NCBI RefSeq assembly: GCF_019303495.1
Contig: NZ_JAEVFI010000001.1
Span: 186,001 to 250,000 of the forward strand
Length of the DNA: 64,000 bases
Origin: Streptomyces sp. JJ66
GTDB lineage: Bacteria > Actinomycetota > Actinomycetes > Streptomycetales > Streptomycetaceae
Direction of reading: 5' to 3'
The notes beneath the pieces were generated by a model. The model made no database searches and was not told the DNA's origin. It saw only the letters and a program-made list of their open reading frames with translations. Shown here one piece after another: positions 54,728 to 63,468 of this stretch (position 1 is the stretch's first letter; every line of letters starts with the position of its first letter). Both the position numbers and the translations under genes were made by a program.

Positions 54728-55605
54728 CGGATCGTACCCCCACGGGTCGCGGTGAGGAGCCCGGCTGCCGCGACGCCCATCACAGAGGCGTACTCGGCCG
54801 GGGTCAGGGCGGTGCCGTCGGGCCAGAGCGAGCTGTCGGTGGCGAGCTCACGCATCCGGGACACCGAGTCGGTCATGGTGCAGAAGGGATGGTCGGTCCC
54901 CCACAGCAGGCGGTCCAGGACGCCGAGGGAGCGGGCCCGGGCCAGAGCGGCGGCAACCGTGGCAGCCGGGCGGTACCAGCTGAAGATGGACAGGTCGGCG
55001 TAGACGTGCGGGTGTCGGGACATCAGGTCCAGCGCGGTGTCCGTCCAGGGAGTGCCGAGGTGGGCGAGGATCAGCCGCAGCTCCGGGAAGTCGGCGGCGA
55101 CCCGGTCGAGCAGCCGGGGGGAGAAGAACCGCGGGTCGGCCTTCTTCGCCGGGGTGTAGCCGGTGTGCACCAGGACCGGGACGCCCAGTTCCTGGGCCAC
55201 CTCGTACACGTCGTTCCAGCGCGGGTCGGCCGGGGACATGCGCAGATAGCACGGGGCGGTCTTGAGCCCCGCCAGCCCCAGCTCGGTGATCGAGCGCCGG
55301 AGTTCGTCCGCCGCTCCCGGGGTGCCGGCGTCGACCGAGGCAAAACCGGTGAACCGGTCGGGGTGCCGCGCACAGATGTCGGCGACGAACTCGTTGGGGA
55401 CCTTGAACCCCTCGATCCGCTGGACGTCGAAGGCGAGGAGGAAGGCACGGTCCACCCCGGCCTCGTCCATATGGGCGAGAAGCCGGCCCTCCGGCGCGGA
55501 CAGGGCTTCCGGCGGCATACCGGTGGTGGCCATCATCTCCTCGGCGAAGGCGGCCGTGTAGTGGCGGTAGAACTCACCCGCGTGGACATGAGCGTCGATG
55601 ATCAC
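54724..55605 (-). CDS. Amidohydrolase 2 family protein (ACMSD-like)
   Basis: 293 aa TIM-barrel metalloenzyme. IIDAHVHAGEF at the very N-terminus gives the HxH metal site, VPVLVHTGYTP the next His, LILAHLGTPW another, and LLWGTDHPF the metal Asp. This family contains non-oxidative decarboxylases (2-amino-3-carboxymuconate semialdehyde decarboxylase, o-pyrocatechuate decarboxylase) as well as hydrolases. GTG 55605 with GGAAGGA about seven bases upstream places the metal motif at residue 4, as expected. Overlaps both neighbours by 4 nt. Confidence 0.85.
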   Translation of the reverse strand: MIIDAHVHAGEFYRHYTAAFAEEMMATTGMPPEALSAPEGRLLAHMDEAGVDRAFLLAFDVQRIEGFKVPNEFVADICARHPDRFTGFASVDAGTPGAADELRRSITELGLAGLKTAPCYLRMSPADPRWNDVYEVAQELGVPVLVHTGYTPAKKADPRFFSPRLLDRVAADFPELRLILAHLGTPWTDTALDLMSRHPHVYADLSIFSWYRPAATVAAALARARSLGVLDRLLWGTDHPFCTMTDSVSRMRELATDSSLWPDGTALTPAEYASVMGVAAAGLLTATRGGTIR

Positions 55606-57488
55606 GTGTGGTCCTTCCGTCGTTCGGTCCAGGTGGCCAGATGCACGGCCTTGGGGCCGAGGTCGAGGGGTTCGCTGCGCCCGTCGTGATGGAGGGTCGC
55701 GCGGACCGGTTGGGGGGCGTGGTTGATCACCAGCGCGCACCGCTCGTCGCCGCGGCCCAGTACGGTCACCTCGACCTCGGGGCTGTCCACGGTGGGACCT
55801 GCCGGATAGTGGTCGGTGACGCCCTCCGCAGCGGCGATGTCGGCGTACAGCCGGTGCCAGGGCGCCTCCTGGAGACGGTAGGGGGCGTTCAGCTGCCGCT
55901 CGAACGGGGCGTTCAGGTGGTAGGCGACCCCTTGGCCGTACCGGTGCCGGGTAAGGGCGGGCGAGCCGTTGCGGAACGCGGCGAGCACGGTGGCGTTGGT
56001 CGCCGCGAGCACCGGCAGTTGACCAGGCTCCCGGACGAACGGGTAGTGGGTACCCTGCCAGGTGAAGGAGTCGACGTCGGCCGCGCGGAGGGTGAAGTCA
56101 ACGGTCCGCACCCCGAACAGCTCCTCCCCGCCGAAGCCGTGTAGCAGGTCGCCGCCGGTGTAGAGCAGGACGCCGCCGGCAGCCACGTAGTCGGCCAGAG
56201 CCTGCTGGTCCGCCAGCGTGAGGTGGCGGACCGAGGGGCAGATCACCATGCGGTGGCCGCCGGGGCCGTCCGGGGCGGCAGGGACACGTGAGGTGAACGC
56301 GTACGGTAGATGGGCGCGTTGCAGCAACTGTGCTGCGTAGAAGCCGGCCGCCGCGTCGGAGCCGCCGCTCGCGAGGTAGCCCGCGTCGCCCTCCTCCCGA
56401 TGCTCCAGGAGATGGACGCCGACGGGGGCGGGCAGCTTGCGGAAGCCGGCCAGTTCACCAGTGGCCCGCCGGGCGAACTCCTGGAATGCCTCCATGGCAG
56501 GCTTGGGGGTGCCGTCGGCCCGCAGCAGTCCTACAGAGCGCTCATTGGGGCGCAGGGCATAGGGCTTGCGCACGGTGGTGAAGTCCTGCCAGCACCAGAC
56601 GATCACCCCGCAGGCACCGGCGGCCAACGCGCTGTGGGCCGCGGCCCTCAGGTAGTCCCGGGCAGTCTCCTCGTCGCAGCCGTAGCTGCCGAACTCGTCG
56701 ACCAGCACCGGGCGGTGGGCACGGCCGCGGCGCACCAGGTACGGCACGAAGGAACTGGCTTTGGGCGAGGCGACGGATTCCATGTGGAACGGGGTCCACA
56801 CCGGGAAACCGTGCAGGCCGACGAGGTCCAGCGGATCGGCGTTCTCGGGGCGGAAGGAATGCTCCCCGGTGACCGCGGACGCCTCGTTCGCCTGGAGGAC
56901 CAGGGCGCCGGGGTGCGCCTCGCGAACGGCCTCGGCCAGCATGCCCCACCAGTGGCGCACGGCTTCGGGGCCGAGCGTTCCGGATGCGGCCCCGTCGACG
57001 TGGATGACCTCGTCGCCGAGATCGTATGCGAGGACGTCACCCGCCTCGTACAGCGTCGCGGCGACGTGGCGGACAAAACCGACTTGGCGCTCGGCCATCT
57101 CCGGGTCGCGCCAGAGGTCGCGGCCGGCCCGCCAAGGTGGCTCGAAGCGCTGCCCGTTCATCCAGATGGTCAGCAGCGAAGGCAGCAACTGCAGTCGGTG
57201 CCGGGCTGCGAGGGAGGCGAAGGCGCGCATCCGCTCGATGGCGGTCCTGTCGTAGACCCCGGGCTCGGGCTCGAAGTCGGCCCAGAAGACGAAGAAGCGA
57301 ACTGTGTTGAACCCGAGTTCAGCCATCCGTGCGAAGTCGGCTTCGAGCTGTTCGGAGTCCCAGTCCCGCCAGTAGTCACAACCGGTTGACGAGGGATGGT
57401 AATTGAAACCCACGCTGAAGTACGGCTCGCCGTTCCGCAGGAATGTACCGTCCTGGAGGGTGTATCGGTGGACCGCTCGCGGGCTCAC
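55602..57488 (-). CDS. Glycoside hydrolase, clan GH-A (GH5/GH42-like), intracellular
   Basis: 628 aa. A TIM barrel (about 10-345) starts with YTLQDGTFLRNGEPYFSVGFNYHPSS and FNTVRFFVFWADFEPEPG. Probable acid/base is Glu160 (YDLGDE) and nucleophile Glu265 (VLVDEFGSYG). A second domain (about 370-490) resembles the glutamine-amidotransferase-like trimerisation domain of beta-galactosidases (ICPSVRHLTLADQQALADYVAAGGVLLYTGGD), then a beta domain ends the protein. There is no signal peptide, so it acts inside the cell. It lies in an operon with sugar aminotransferase and NRPS genes (4-nt overlaps on both sides). Sugar trimming of an intermediate or cleavage of a stored glycoside are possible roles. 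Confidence 0.85.
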   Translation of the reverse strand: MSPRAVHRYTLQDGTFLRNGEPYFSVGFNYHPSSTGCDYWRDWDSEQLEADFARMAELGFNTVRFFVFWADFEPEPGVYDRTAIERMRAFASLAARHRLQLLPSLLTIWMNGQRFEPPWRAGRDLWRDPEMAERQVGFVRHVAATLYEAGDVLAYDLGDEVIHVDGAASGTLGPEAVRHWWGMLAEAVREAHPGALVLQANEASAVTGEHSFRPENADPLDLVGLHGFPVWTPFHMESVASPKASSFVPYLVRRGRAHRPVLVDEFGSYGCDEETARDYLRAAAHSALAAGACGVIVWCWQDFTTVRKPYALRPNERSVGLLRADGTPKPAMEAFQEFARRATGELAGFRKLPAPVGVHLLEHREEGDAGYLASGGSDAAAGFYAAQLLQRAHLPYAFTSRVPAAPDGPGGHRMVICPSVRHLTLADQQALADYVAAGGVLLYTGGDLLHGFGGEELFGVRTVDFTLRAADVDSFTWQGTHYPFVREPGQLPVLAATNATVLAAFRNGSPALTRHRYGQGVAYHLNAPFERQLNAPYRLQEAPWHRLYADIAAAEGVTDHYPAGPTVDSPEVEVTVLGRGDERCALVINHAPQPVRATLHHDGRSEPLDLGPKAVHLATWTERRKDHT

Positions 57489-58648
57489 GCGTCCACCCCG
57501 GCGGTCTGCGAGACGGCATCGCGCAGGGCGTGGATGACCAGGTCCGTGTCGTCGTCGGTCATGTCCACGTGCAGGGGCAGCGAGAGTTGACGTTCCATCA
57601 CATCCTCGGTGACGGGCAGGTCTCCCTCCCGGCAGCCGAAGCGTGACCGGTAGGCGGTGAACAGGTGAGTGGGGGGATAGTGCACCCCGCTCTGCACACC
57701 CGCTGCGCGCAGCGCCTCCTGGACCAGGCCGCGGGCCGTTCCACCCGGCAGCAGGACCGCGAAGAGGTGATGGGCCGCGAGCTCCACGGGACGGTCGTGG
57801 TAGGGCAGCCCAAGGCCGGGCGTTCCGGCGAGGCCGCGGCGGTAGCGGGCGACGATCTCCTGCCGGCGCCGCTGTCGCTCGGGCAGGTCGGCCAACTGCG
57901 CCAGTCCGATCGCACTGCCGAGTTCGGTCGGGCGGTAGTTGAGGCCGAAGGAGTCGACATCGTAGAGGGAGGGGCCCCCACGGTGGCGGTCCTGGGCGCT
58001 GACGGTGAGGGAGTGCGAGCGCAGCCGGCGGATCCGGCCCAGCAGCTCCGGGTCCCGTGCGACCGCCATGCCGCCCTCTCCGGTGGCCAGGTTCTTGGTG
58101 GCGAAGAAGCTGTAGCACCCGATGTCGCCGACGGTGCCCAGGGCTCCGTGCGCGGAGCGGGTCGCGGGTGCGTGCGCCGCGTCCTCCACCAGGGCCACAC
58201 CGTGTGTGCGGGCGAGGGCGGCGAGCGCGGGCAGGTCGGCCGCCTCCCCGCCGTAGTGCATGGCCACGATCGCTCTGGTCCGGGGGGTGATGCGGGCGGC
58301 GACGTCGACAGGGTCCACACACAGGTCGGTCGGGCCGGTGACGTCGGCGAAGACCGGGGTGGCTCCGCAGAGGGTGACGACGGCCGCGGCGGAGACAAAG
58401 CTCAGCGACGGAAGCACCACTTCGTCTCCGGGACCGAGGCCCAGAGCGAGGAAGGCCAGGTGCAGGGCGGCCGTGCCGTTGCTGACCGCGACAGCATCGC
58501 CGGTGCCCGCCGCCCGGGCGAACGCCTCCTCGAACTCCCGGGTGACCGGGCCGTTGGACAGCCAACCCGAGCGCAACACGGCTGCCACGGCGTCGGCCTC
58601 GGCCGGGCCGAGTCGCGGCCGGTAGAGGTTCACCTTCCAGTCGGACAT
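57485..58648 (-). CDS. DegT/DnrJ/EryC1/StrS-family sugar aminotransferase
   Basis: 387 aa PLP enzyme that normally transaminates a keto group on an NDP-sugar. RPRLGPAEADAVAAVLRSGWLSNGPVTREFEEAFARAAG is the family start, VSNGTAALHLAFLALGLGPGDEVVLPSLSFV the cofactor phosphate region, VEDAAHA the PLP-ring Asp, and SFFATKNLATGEGG the Schiff-base Lys. ATG 58648 is chosen over longer in-frame starts. First gene of a five-gene coupled series; a 162-nt gap upstream may hold a promoter. Probably works on the product of the nucleotide-sugar dehydrogenase/epimerase. Confidence 0.93.
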   Translation of the reverse strand: MSDWKVNLYRPRLGPAEADAVAAVLRSGWLSNGPVTREFEEAFARAAGTGDAVAVSNGTAALHLAFLALGLGPGDEVVLPSLSFVSAAAVVTLCGATPVFADVTGPTDLCVDPVDVAARITPRTRAIVAMHYGGEAADLPALAALARTHGVALVEDAAHAPATRSAHGALGTVGDIGCYSFFATKNLATGEGGMAVARDPELLGRIRRLRSHSLTVSAQDRHRGGPSLYDVDSFGLNYRPTELGSAIGLAQLADLPERQRRRQEIVARYRRGLAGTPGLGLPYHDRPVELAAHHLFAVLLPGGTARGLVQEALRAAGVQSGVHYPPTHLFTAYRSRFGCREGDLPVTEDVMERQLSLPLHVDMTDDDTDLVIHALRDAVSQTAGVDA

Positions 58649-58810
58649 CTTTCCACCATCCCCCCGCGCGCCGGTGGTGCGCGGTGTTTCGATCGGGTGC
58701 CGCGTGCGTGTGCATCGGGCACGGCGCATGGCGCCGGCAGCGGGGCCACCGGGAGGCATGCGCGGGCGCCCCCTGCGGTCCCTGTTCGTGCCGGACCGCC
58801 GGGGTACGGC

Positions 58811-59881
58811 CTAGGAAGGGCCGGGAGGCTGCGCGGTGAAACTGGCGTACACGGCCTCGACCGTGTCCGTGACCGCTTCCCAGCCCAGTTCCCGCCCGGC
58901 ACGGGCCCGGCCGGACTCGCCCATCGCGGCCGCCCCGGCGGGGTCGGCGAGCAGTCGGCCCACGGCCGCCGCGACGGCGTCGGGAGTCGGCTCGCACAGC
59001 AGGCCGTCAACACCGTGCCGGACAACCTCCTCGCTCCCCGCGAAGTCAGCGGAGACGACCGGCTTCCCGCTGGCCCACGCCTCGACGAAGACCAGCGGGA
59101 AGACGTCCACGGTGGAGGGCAGGCAGAGCAGGTCGCAGGCGGCGAGGGCATCGGCCTTCTCGGCCTCGTCGACCAGGCCCAGGTCGAGGATCCGCGGGTC
59201 GCGGTGGGCTGCGAACACCTCCGCACAGTCCTCGTCCCACTCGGGACCCGCGAACACGAACCAGGTTTCGGGGTGGTCCGCCCACACGGTCCGCGCGGAC
59301 CGCAGGAGCAGTTCGTAGCCCTTGGAGCGCATCTTGCGTCCGACGAACAGGACCATCGGTCCCTTGACGCCGTGCCGGGCCCGGAAGGCCGCGCCGTCGG
59401 GTGCGGTGCTGCTCAGCCGCGGCCCCTGACCGATGAGGTGCAGGGCCGACGGGGGGACGCCGGCGTCGGCGAACACCGCGCGCTCCGTCTCGGTGAGCAC
59501 AAAGACGGCGTCCGCAGCCCGGGCGACCTCCAAGACGGCCGGCCGGTCCCGCCACACACCGGGGGCCGAAGCCGGTGTGAAGACAAAGGGCACCTGCCAC
59601 TCCCGAGCGAGCCGAAGCGCGGCCTGCGGGTAGTCCGGCCACACGCAGTCGAGAGCGTGGACCACATCGGGCCTGTCCTCGGGCGGGGCCGCGGCCGGCA
59701 GCTCGCGCACCTCGACACCCGCCGAGGCCATCCACCGGCTGGACTCCTCGTCCATGCCGGTGCAGTAGAGCCCGACGTGATGGCCGCGCCTGCGCAGCGA
59801 CTCGGCGAGGTACTGGGCCATCACCTCGGCGCCGGCACGAGCCGGGACGTAGCCTCGGTGGACAACCCGCACCCGCGTCAT
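58811..59881 (-). CDS. Glycosyltransferase family 4
   Basis: 356 aa GT-B glycosyltransferase. The N-terminal domain starts VRVVHRGYVPARAGAEVMAQYLAESLRRRGHHV; the C-terminal domain has VLFVGRKMRSKGYELLLRSA, then the donor-binding E-x7-E (FVEAWASGKPVVSADFAGSEE). ATG 59881 overlaps the epimerase stop by 4 nt. No membrane segment. Likely transfers the uronic/amino sugar made here onto a pathway intermediate. Confidence 0.9.
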   Translation of the reverse strand: MTRVRVVHRGYVPARAGAEVMAQYLAESLRRRGHHVGLYCTGMDEESSRWMASAGVEVRELPAAAPPEDRPDVVHALDCVWPDYPQAALRLAREWQVPFVFTPASAPGVWRDRPAVLEVARAADAVFVLTETERAVFADAGVPPSALHLIGQGPRLSSTAPDGAAFRARHGVKGPMVLFVGRKMRSKGYELLLRSARTVWADHPETWFVFAGPEWDEDCAEVFAAHRDPRILDLGLVDEAEKADALAACDLLCLPSTVDVFPLVFVEAWASGKPVVSADFAGSEEVVRHGVDGLLCEPTPDAVAAAVGRLLADPAGAAAMGESGRARAGRELGWEAVTDTVEAVYASFTAQPPGPS

Positions 59882-60849
59882 GTCCGCCGCTCCCGGGCGG
59901 CGAGGTACCACTCGTGAGTGCGACGGACGCCCTCGCGCAGGTCGGTACGCGGCTCGTAGCCGGTCAGGGAGCGCAACAGGGAGATGTCCGGGACGCGGCG
60001 CTCCGGCGAGAGCGGCGGGGCGGGGTGGACGTCGAGCTCCGGGTGGCGGCCCACCACGTCGAAGACCACGTGGGCGAGTTCGTCGATCCGGATCTCCTCG
60101 CGGTCGTTGCCCACGTTGACCAGGAGGGTCTCCTTCGTCGGCAGGGCAGTCAGCGCGACGATGGCCGCCACCGCGTCCTCGACGTAGCAGAACGCCCGGA
60201 ACTGGTCGCCACCGAAGATCTCGAACGGGTCGGCGCCTCCGAGCAGCCGCTCGATGAACTGTGGGATGACGTGCTCGTACCCCATGCGGGGCCCGTAGAC
60301 GTTGTGGAAGCGGACCATCCGCAGCGGAAATCCGTACGCCTGGGCGTAGTTGCGGCACAGCAGTTCGCCGGCGATCTTGCTGAAGCCGTACGAGGAGCGG
60401 GCCACGGTCGGGTCGGAGACGACCAGTTGCACGTCCTCGGGCGTCGGTACGGGGGCCACGCCCGCCGTGACGCTGCCGGCGTACGCCTCGCTGGACGAGG
60501 CGAAGCAGAGGGTGGCCCCGTTGAGGTCCTTGAACCAGTCCAGCACGTGGATGGTGGACAGGAGGTTGGTGCGCAGCACCCGCTGCGGTTCCTCGTTCGA
60601 GTAGACGACGCCGACGACGGCGGCGAGGTGGTAGACCTCGTCGAAGTCGCGCGGCATGCCGGCGGGAAGCGGAGTGGTCAGGTCGTGGGCGAGCAGGGTG
60701 ACCCTGGACCGGAGTTCATCCAGTTCGGCGTCCCGGCGGCCACGGCTGAAGTCATCGACGACGGTGACGTCGTGCTCGTCGGCCAACCGGCGGGCCAGGT
60801 GCAGGCCGATGAAGCCGACACCGCCCGTGATCAGGATCTTCTTACGCAT
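59878..60849 (-). CDS. NAD-dependent epimerase/dehydratase (nucleotide-sugar epimerase or UDP-glucuronate decarboxylase-like)
   Basis: 323 aa extended SDR. KILITGGVGFIGLHLARRL binds NAD; SSSEAYAG and YGFSKIAGE supply the Ser/Tyr-x3-Lys active site; RFHNVYGPRMGYEHVIPQFIERLL is the sugar-nucleotide-binding block of UGD/UXS-type enzymes. It overlaps the upstream dehydrogenase by 8 nt, so it most likely acts on the UDP-uronic acid that enzyme makes, by 4-epimerisation or decarboxylation. Confidence 0.88.
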   Translation of the reverse strand: MRKKILITGGVGFIGLHLARRLADEHDVTVVDDFSRGRRDAELDELRSRVTLLAHDLTTPLPAGMPRDFDEVYHLAAVVGVVYSNEEPQRVLRTNLLSTIHVLDWFKDLNGATLCFASSSEAYAGSVTAGVAPVPTPEDVQLVVSDPTVARSSYGFSKIAGELLCRNYAQAYGFPLRMVRFHNVYGPRMGYEHVIPQFIERLLGGADPFEIFGGDQFRAFCYVEDAVAAIVALTALPTKETLLVNVGNDREEIRIDELAHVVFDVVGRHPELDVHPAPPLSPERRVPDISLLRSLTGYEPRTDLREGVRRTHEWYLAARERRT

Positions 60850-62146
60850 GGCCGAGCCTCATTACGTTCGACGTGGCGGGAAGGACGCGCCAAGTGTCGT
60901 AGACCACGGCTGGCGGCTGCATGGTGGCCACCAGCGCGTCCAGATCCTGGTCGCGGTAGGAGAGGTGGTTGTTGAGGACCACGGCGGCATGGGCACCCTC
61001 GAAGCCCTCGGCCAGGTCCACCGCGCGTACACCGAGCGCGGTGATGCGCTCGCGCGGGACCGCGAAGTCGTGGCCGACGATCTCACCGACCCGGCCGCGC
61101 AGTAGTTCCAGCAGGCCCTCATACGCGGCACCGCGCAGGTCGTCGGTCTCGGGCTGCCCCTTGTAGGCAAAACCGGACACCAGCACGCGGGCGCCCGCGG
61201 GGTCACAGCCGCGCTCCCACAACGCGGCGAGTACCCGCTCGCCGATCCGGCGCGGAAGCGACTCGTTGAGCTGCCGGGCCGCGGCGATCATGCCCGGGGT
61301 GTGGTCGTGTGGCCGGAGCGCGTACATCAGCAGGTACGGGTCCTTGGTCAGGCAGCTGCCGCCGACGAACCCGGGCAGACTGAGGTCCGGCCGCGGGTAG
61401 CCGAAGTTGGCGCTCTTGATCAGTTCCACCGCGTCCAGGCCGAGCTTCTCGGCCATCAGCGCCACCTCGTTGCCGAATCCGTAGATCAGGTCCGTGTGGC
61501 AGTTGCAGATCAACTTGATCATCTCGGCGGCCTCCACAGAGGAGACCGGCACCACCGTGGGCGTCTGCGAGGCGAACAGCTCGGTGGCACGGCGCACCGC
61601 CTCGTCGTTGATGCCGCCGACGATCTGCGGCAGGGAGAGCAGCTCGTCCAACGCCTTTCCCTGGATGGTCCGTTCGGGACAGAAGGCGACCAGCGGATCG
61701 GCGACCTTGCGACGCAGCAAGGGCAGCACCAGCTTTCGGGTGGTGCCGACCGGTACGGTGCTGCGGACGATCACCAGGGTCCGCTCGTCGATCCCCTCGG
61801 CGATGGTCTCCACCGCTGCCCGCAGGTGCCGCAGGTCGGGGTCGGTGCCGCCGGCCTCGATCGGAGTGCCGACGCAGATGATGACCACCGGCGGGAGCGG
61901 TCCGGCCCCGAGTTCGGAGGTGACCCGCAGGCGGCTGCCGCCGGACTCGCGGATGACCTCCTCGACACCGGGTTCGGCGAGCTGGAGCACCCCGGCGTCG
62001 AGGTCCTCGGCGACGGCCTTGTTGTACTCGTAGCCCAGTACGCTCTTGCCGGTCTTCAGCAGGGCCGCGGTGAGCGTGACGCCGACGTACCCCAGTCCCA
62101 CGACGCAGACGTCGTAGTCCGCATTGGACATGGTTGACTCCATCAT
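60842..62146 (-). CDS. Nucleotide-sugar dehydrogenase (UDP-glucose/UDP-N-acetyl sugar 6-dehydrogenase)
   Basis: 434 aa. The NAD-binding motif is VCVVGLGYVGVTLTAALL; VGTPIEAGGTDPDL and VIVRSTVPVGTTRKLV follow, and the catalytic cysteine lies in GGSCLTKDPYLL. The C-terminal UDP-binding domain has VLVSGFAYKGQPETDDLRGAAYEGLLELL. EAAEMIKLICNCHTDLIYGFGNEVALMAEKLG and the overall pattern resemble WecC/UDP-HexNAc dehydrogenases as much as UDP-glucose dehydrogenases. ATG 62146 or 62143, both after GAGGGG. Oxidises C6 of an NDP-hexose to the uronic acid. Confidence 0.9.
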   Translation of the reverse strand: MMESTMSNADYDVCVVGLGYVGVTLTAALLKTGKSVLGYEYNKAVAEDLDAGVLQLAEPGVEEVIRESGGSRLRVTSELGAGPLPPVVIICVGTPIEAGGTDPDLRHLRAAVETIAEGIDERTLVIVRSTVPVGTTRKLVLPLLRRKVADPLVAFCPERTIQGKALDELLSLPQIVGGINDEAVRRATELFASQTPTVVPVSSVEAAEMIKLICNCHTDLIYGFGNEVALMAEKLGLDAVELIKSANFGYPRPDLSLPGFVGGSCLTKDPYLLMYALRPHDHTPGMIAAARQLNESLPRRIGERVLAALWERGCDPAGARVLVSGFAYKGQPETDDLRGAAYEGLLELLRGRVGEIVGHDFAVPRERITALGVRAVDLAEGFEGAHAAVVLNNHLSYRDQDLDALVATMQPPAVVYDTWRVLPATSNVMRLGHA

Positions 62147-62175
62147 TTGGCCCCTCGACTTCGACTCGGGTCACA

Positions 62176-63336
62176 TCAGGCGGCCGACGAGTCGCCGGTG
62201 GCGGCCCCGACGACCCAGAAGGTCTTCTCCGGCTTTCCACCCAGTTGACGTTTCTGGTCGTCGAGGCCCTTGACCTCGGAACCGCCAGCGTCCACCTCGC
62301 GGATCCCCTGCTCCCACATGAGCCGGAACACGTTCAGCCAGGCGTACTGGGGAATCGCGGTGAATCCGGTGCTGTCCTTGAAGAGGCCGGTCAGCCGCTC
62401 CCGGAATCGCATCGTCATCGTGCAGTACAGGGCAGCACGGCGCTCACTGATCCGCTCGCCCGCAAAGAACATCGCGGGGAACTTGTCACCGTCTTCGGTG
62501 ACAATGTTTCCGAGATAGGAGAAGTAGTCACACTCGTTATCGCCACCTGGCTTTTTGCGAACAACGGCAAAATAGTCCTCGGGCGTCGAACCGACAACAG
62601 CACCCTGTTCGCGACGGGCCTGGAAATAACCCTCCACCACACTTCGAGCACTTTCCTTCTCGGACCCAGAATAACAGTACGGCTCGATTTCGAAGGAGAG
62701 GTGCGGATTGCGCTCCAGGAAATTCTGGAACCGCTGGTAGGCCAGCTTGTTCTTGTTCTTGTACTTCCGACGCTCCTCGCCCGCCAGCTTGGCCACCCGA
62801 AGATTGCCGTCCGGGTCCCGCTCGAACAGCTCGTCCAGATAGTAGACGCGGTTGGGGTAGGTCTCGTCCTCCTCCGGGGCGCCCAGGTGCCACGGATCAG
62901 CTTCGATTCCCGTGAATCCGGCAGCCAGGAAGGCGTCGCGGTCCCCTGCGGACAGGTGCCGCACGTACACCGACTCCTTGGCCAGCCCCGCCGCGCGGAC
63001 CGCGCCGATGAACCCGCGCACCGCCTCGACCCGGTAAGGCCCCTTCGGGGCGACGATGTGGAGGTGTTTGGCGACGTGCCCTTCCTTGCTGAAGTATCCC
63101 ACCCCGAAAATATTGGATCCGTCGTAGTAGACGAGCCCGTTCGGGTGCTTGCTGCTGGCACCCCGTAGATTGTATCCGTTCGCATAGAGCATAAGACCTA
63201 TATGTCCCATGGCGAACGACCCGTCTTTGAATTTCTGAATAACGTCGAAAGAATCCTCGACCGGAGTTATCTGCGGCCCGAAGATGCTTCTCAACCGGTC
63301 CTCGAACTGGTCACGTTCGATCGCGAGAAGGCGCAC
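62176..63336 (-). CDS. Putative acyl/aminoacyltransferase, GNAT/FemAB (DUF2156)-like
   Basis: 386 aa, not confidently recognised. The protein alternates two alpha/beta halves. YLDELFERDPDGNLRVAKLAGEERRKYKNKNKLAYQRFQNFLERN resembles the central RR/KK-rich helix of DUF2156/FemAB proteins, and YAWLNVFRLMWEQGIREVDAGGSEVKGLDDQKRQL resembles the closing GG-x-E...K block of the same superfamily. Lysine, asparagine and AT-rich codons are more frequent than in neighbours, suggesting a different origin. GTG 63336 has GGAGG ten bases upstream. Aminoacyl transfer onto the product is a guess. Confidence 0.5.
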   Translation of the reverse strand: MRLLAIERDQFEDRLRSIFGPQITPVEDSFDVIQKFKDGSFAMGHIGLMLYANGYNLRGASSKHPNGLVYYDGSNIFGVGYFSKEGHVAKHLHIVAPKGPYRVEAVRGFIGAVRAAGLAKESVYVRHLSAGDRDAFLAAGFTGIEADPWHLGAPEEDETYPNRVYYLDELFERDPDGNLRVAKLAGEERRKYKNKNKLAYQRFQNFLERNPHLSFEIEPYCYSGSEKESARSVVEGYFQARREQGAVVGSTPEDYFAVVRKKPGGDNECDYFSYLGNIVTEDGDKFPAMFFAGERISERRAALYCTMTMRFRERLTGLFKDSTGFTAIPQYAWLNVFRLMWEQGIREVDAGGSEVKGLDDQKRQLGGKPEKTFWVVGAATGDSSAA

Positions 63337-63468
63337 CGGTATTCAACCTCCAACAGGCCCCTGGAACTTCGTTCTGAGCCGTGGTCCGTATGCCGCGAGC
63401 CTATCATATTCCGCTCGTCCGACACATATGAATTGGATTCTCCGTGGTCTTTCGGAATTCACTGCGGG

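Noticed and set aside
58649..58810. Possible small gene in the 162-nt gap between the DegT and GT4 genes
   Set aside because: In-frame extension of the aminotransferase is open but Arg/Pro-rich with no ribosome-binding site; more likely a promoter region.
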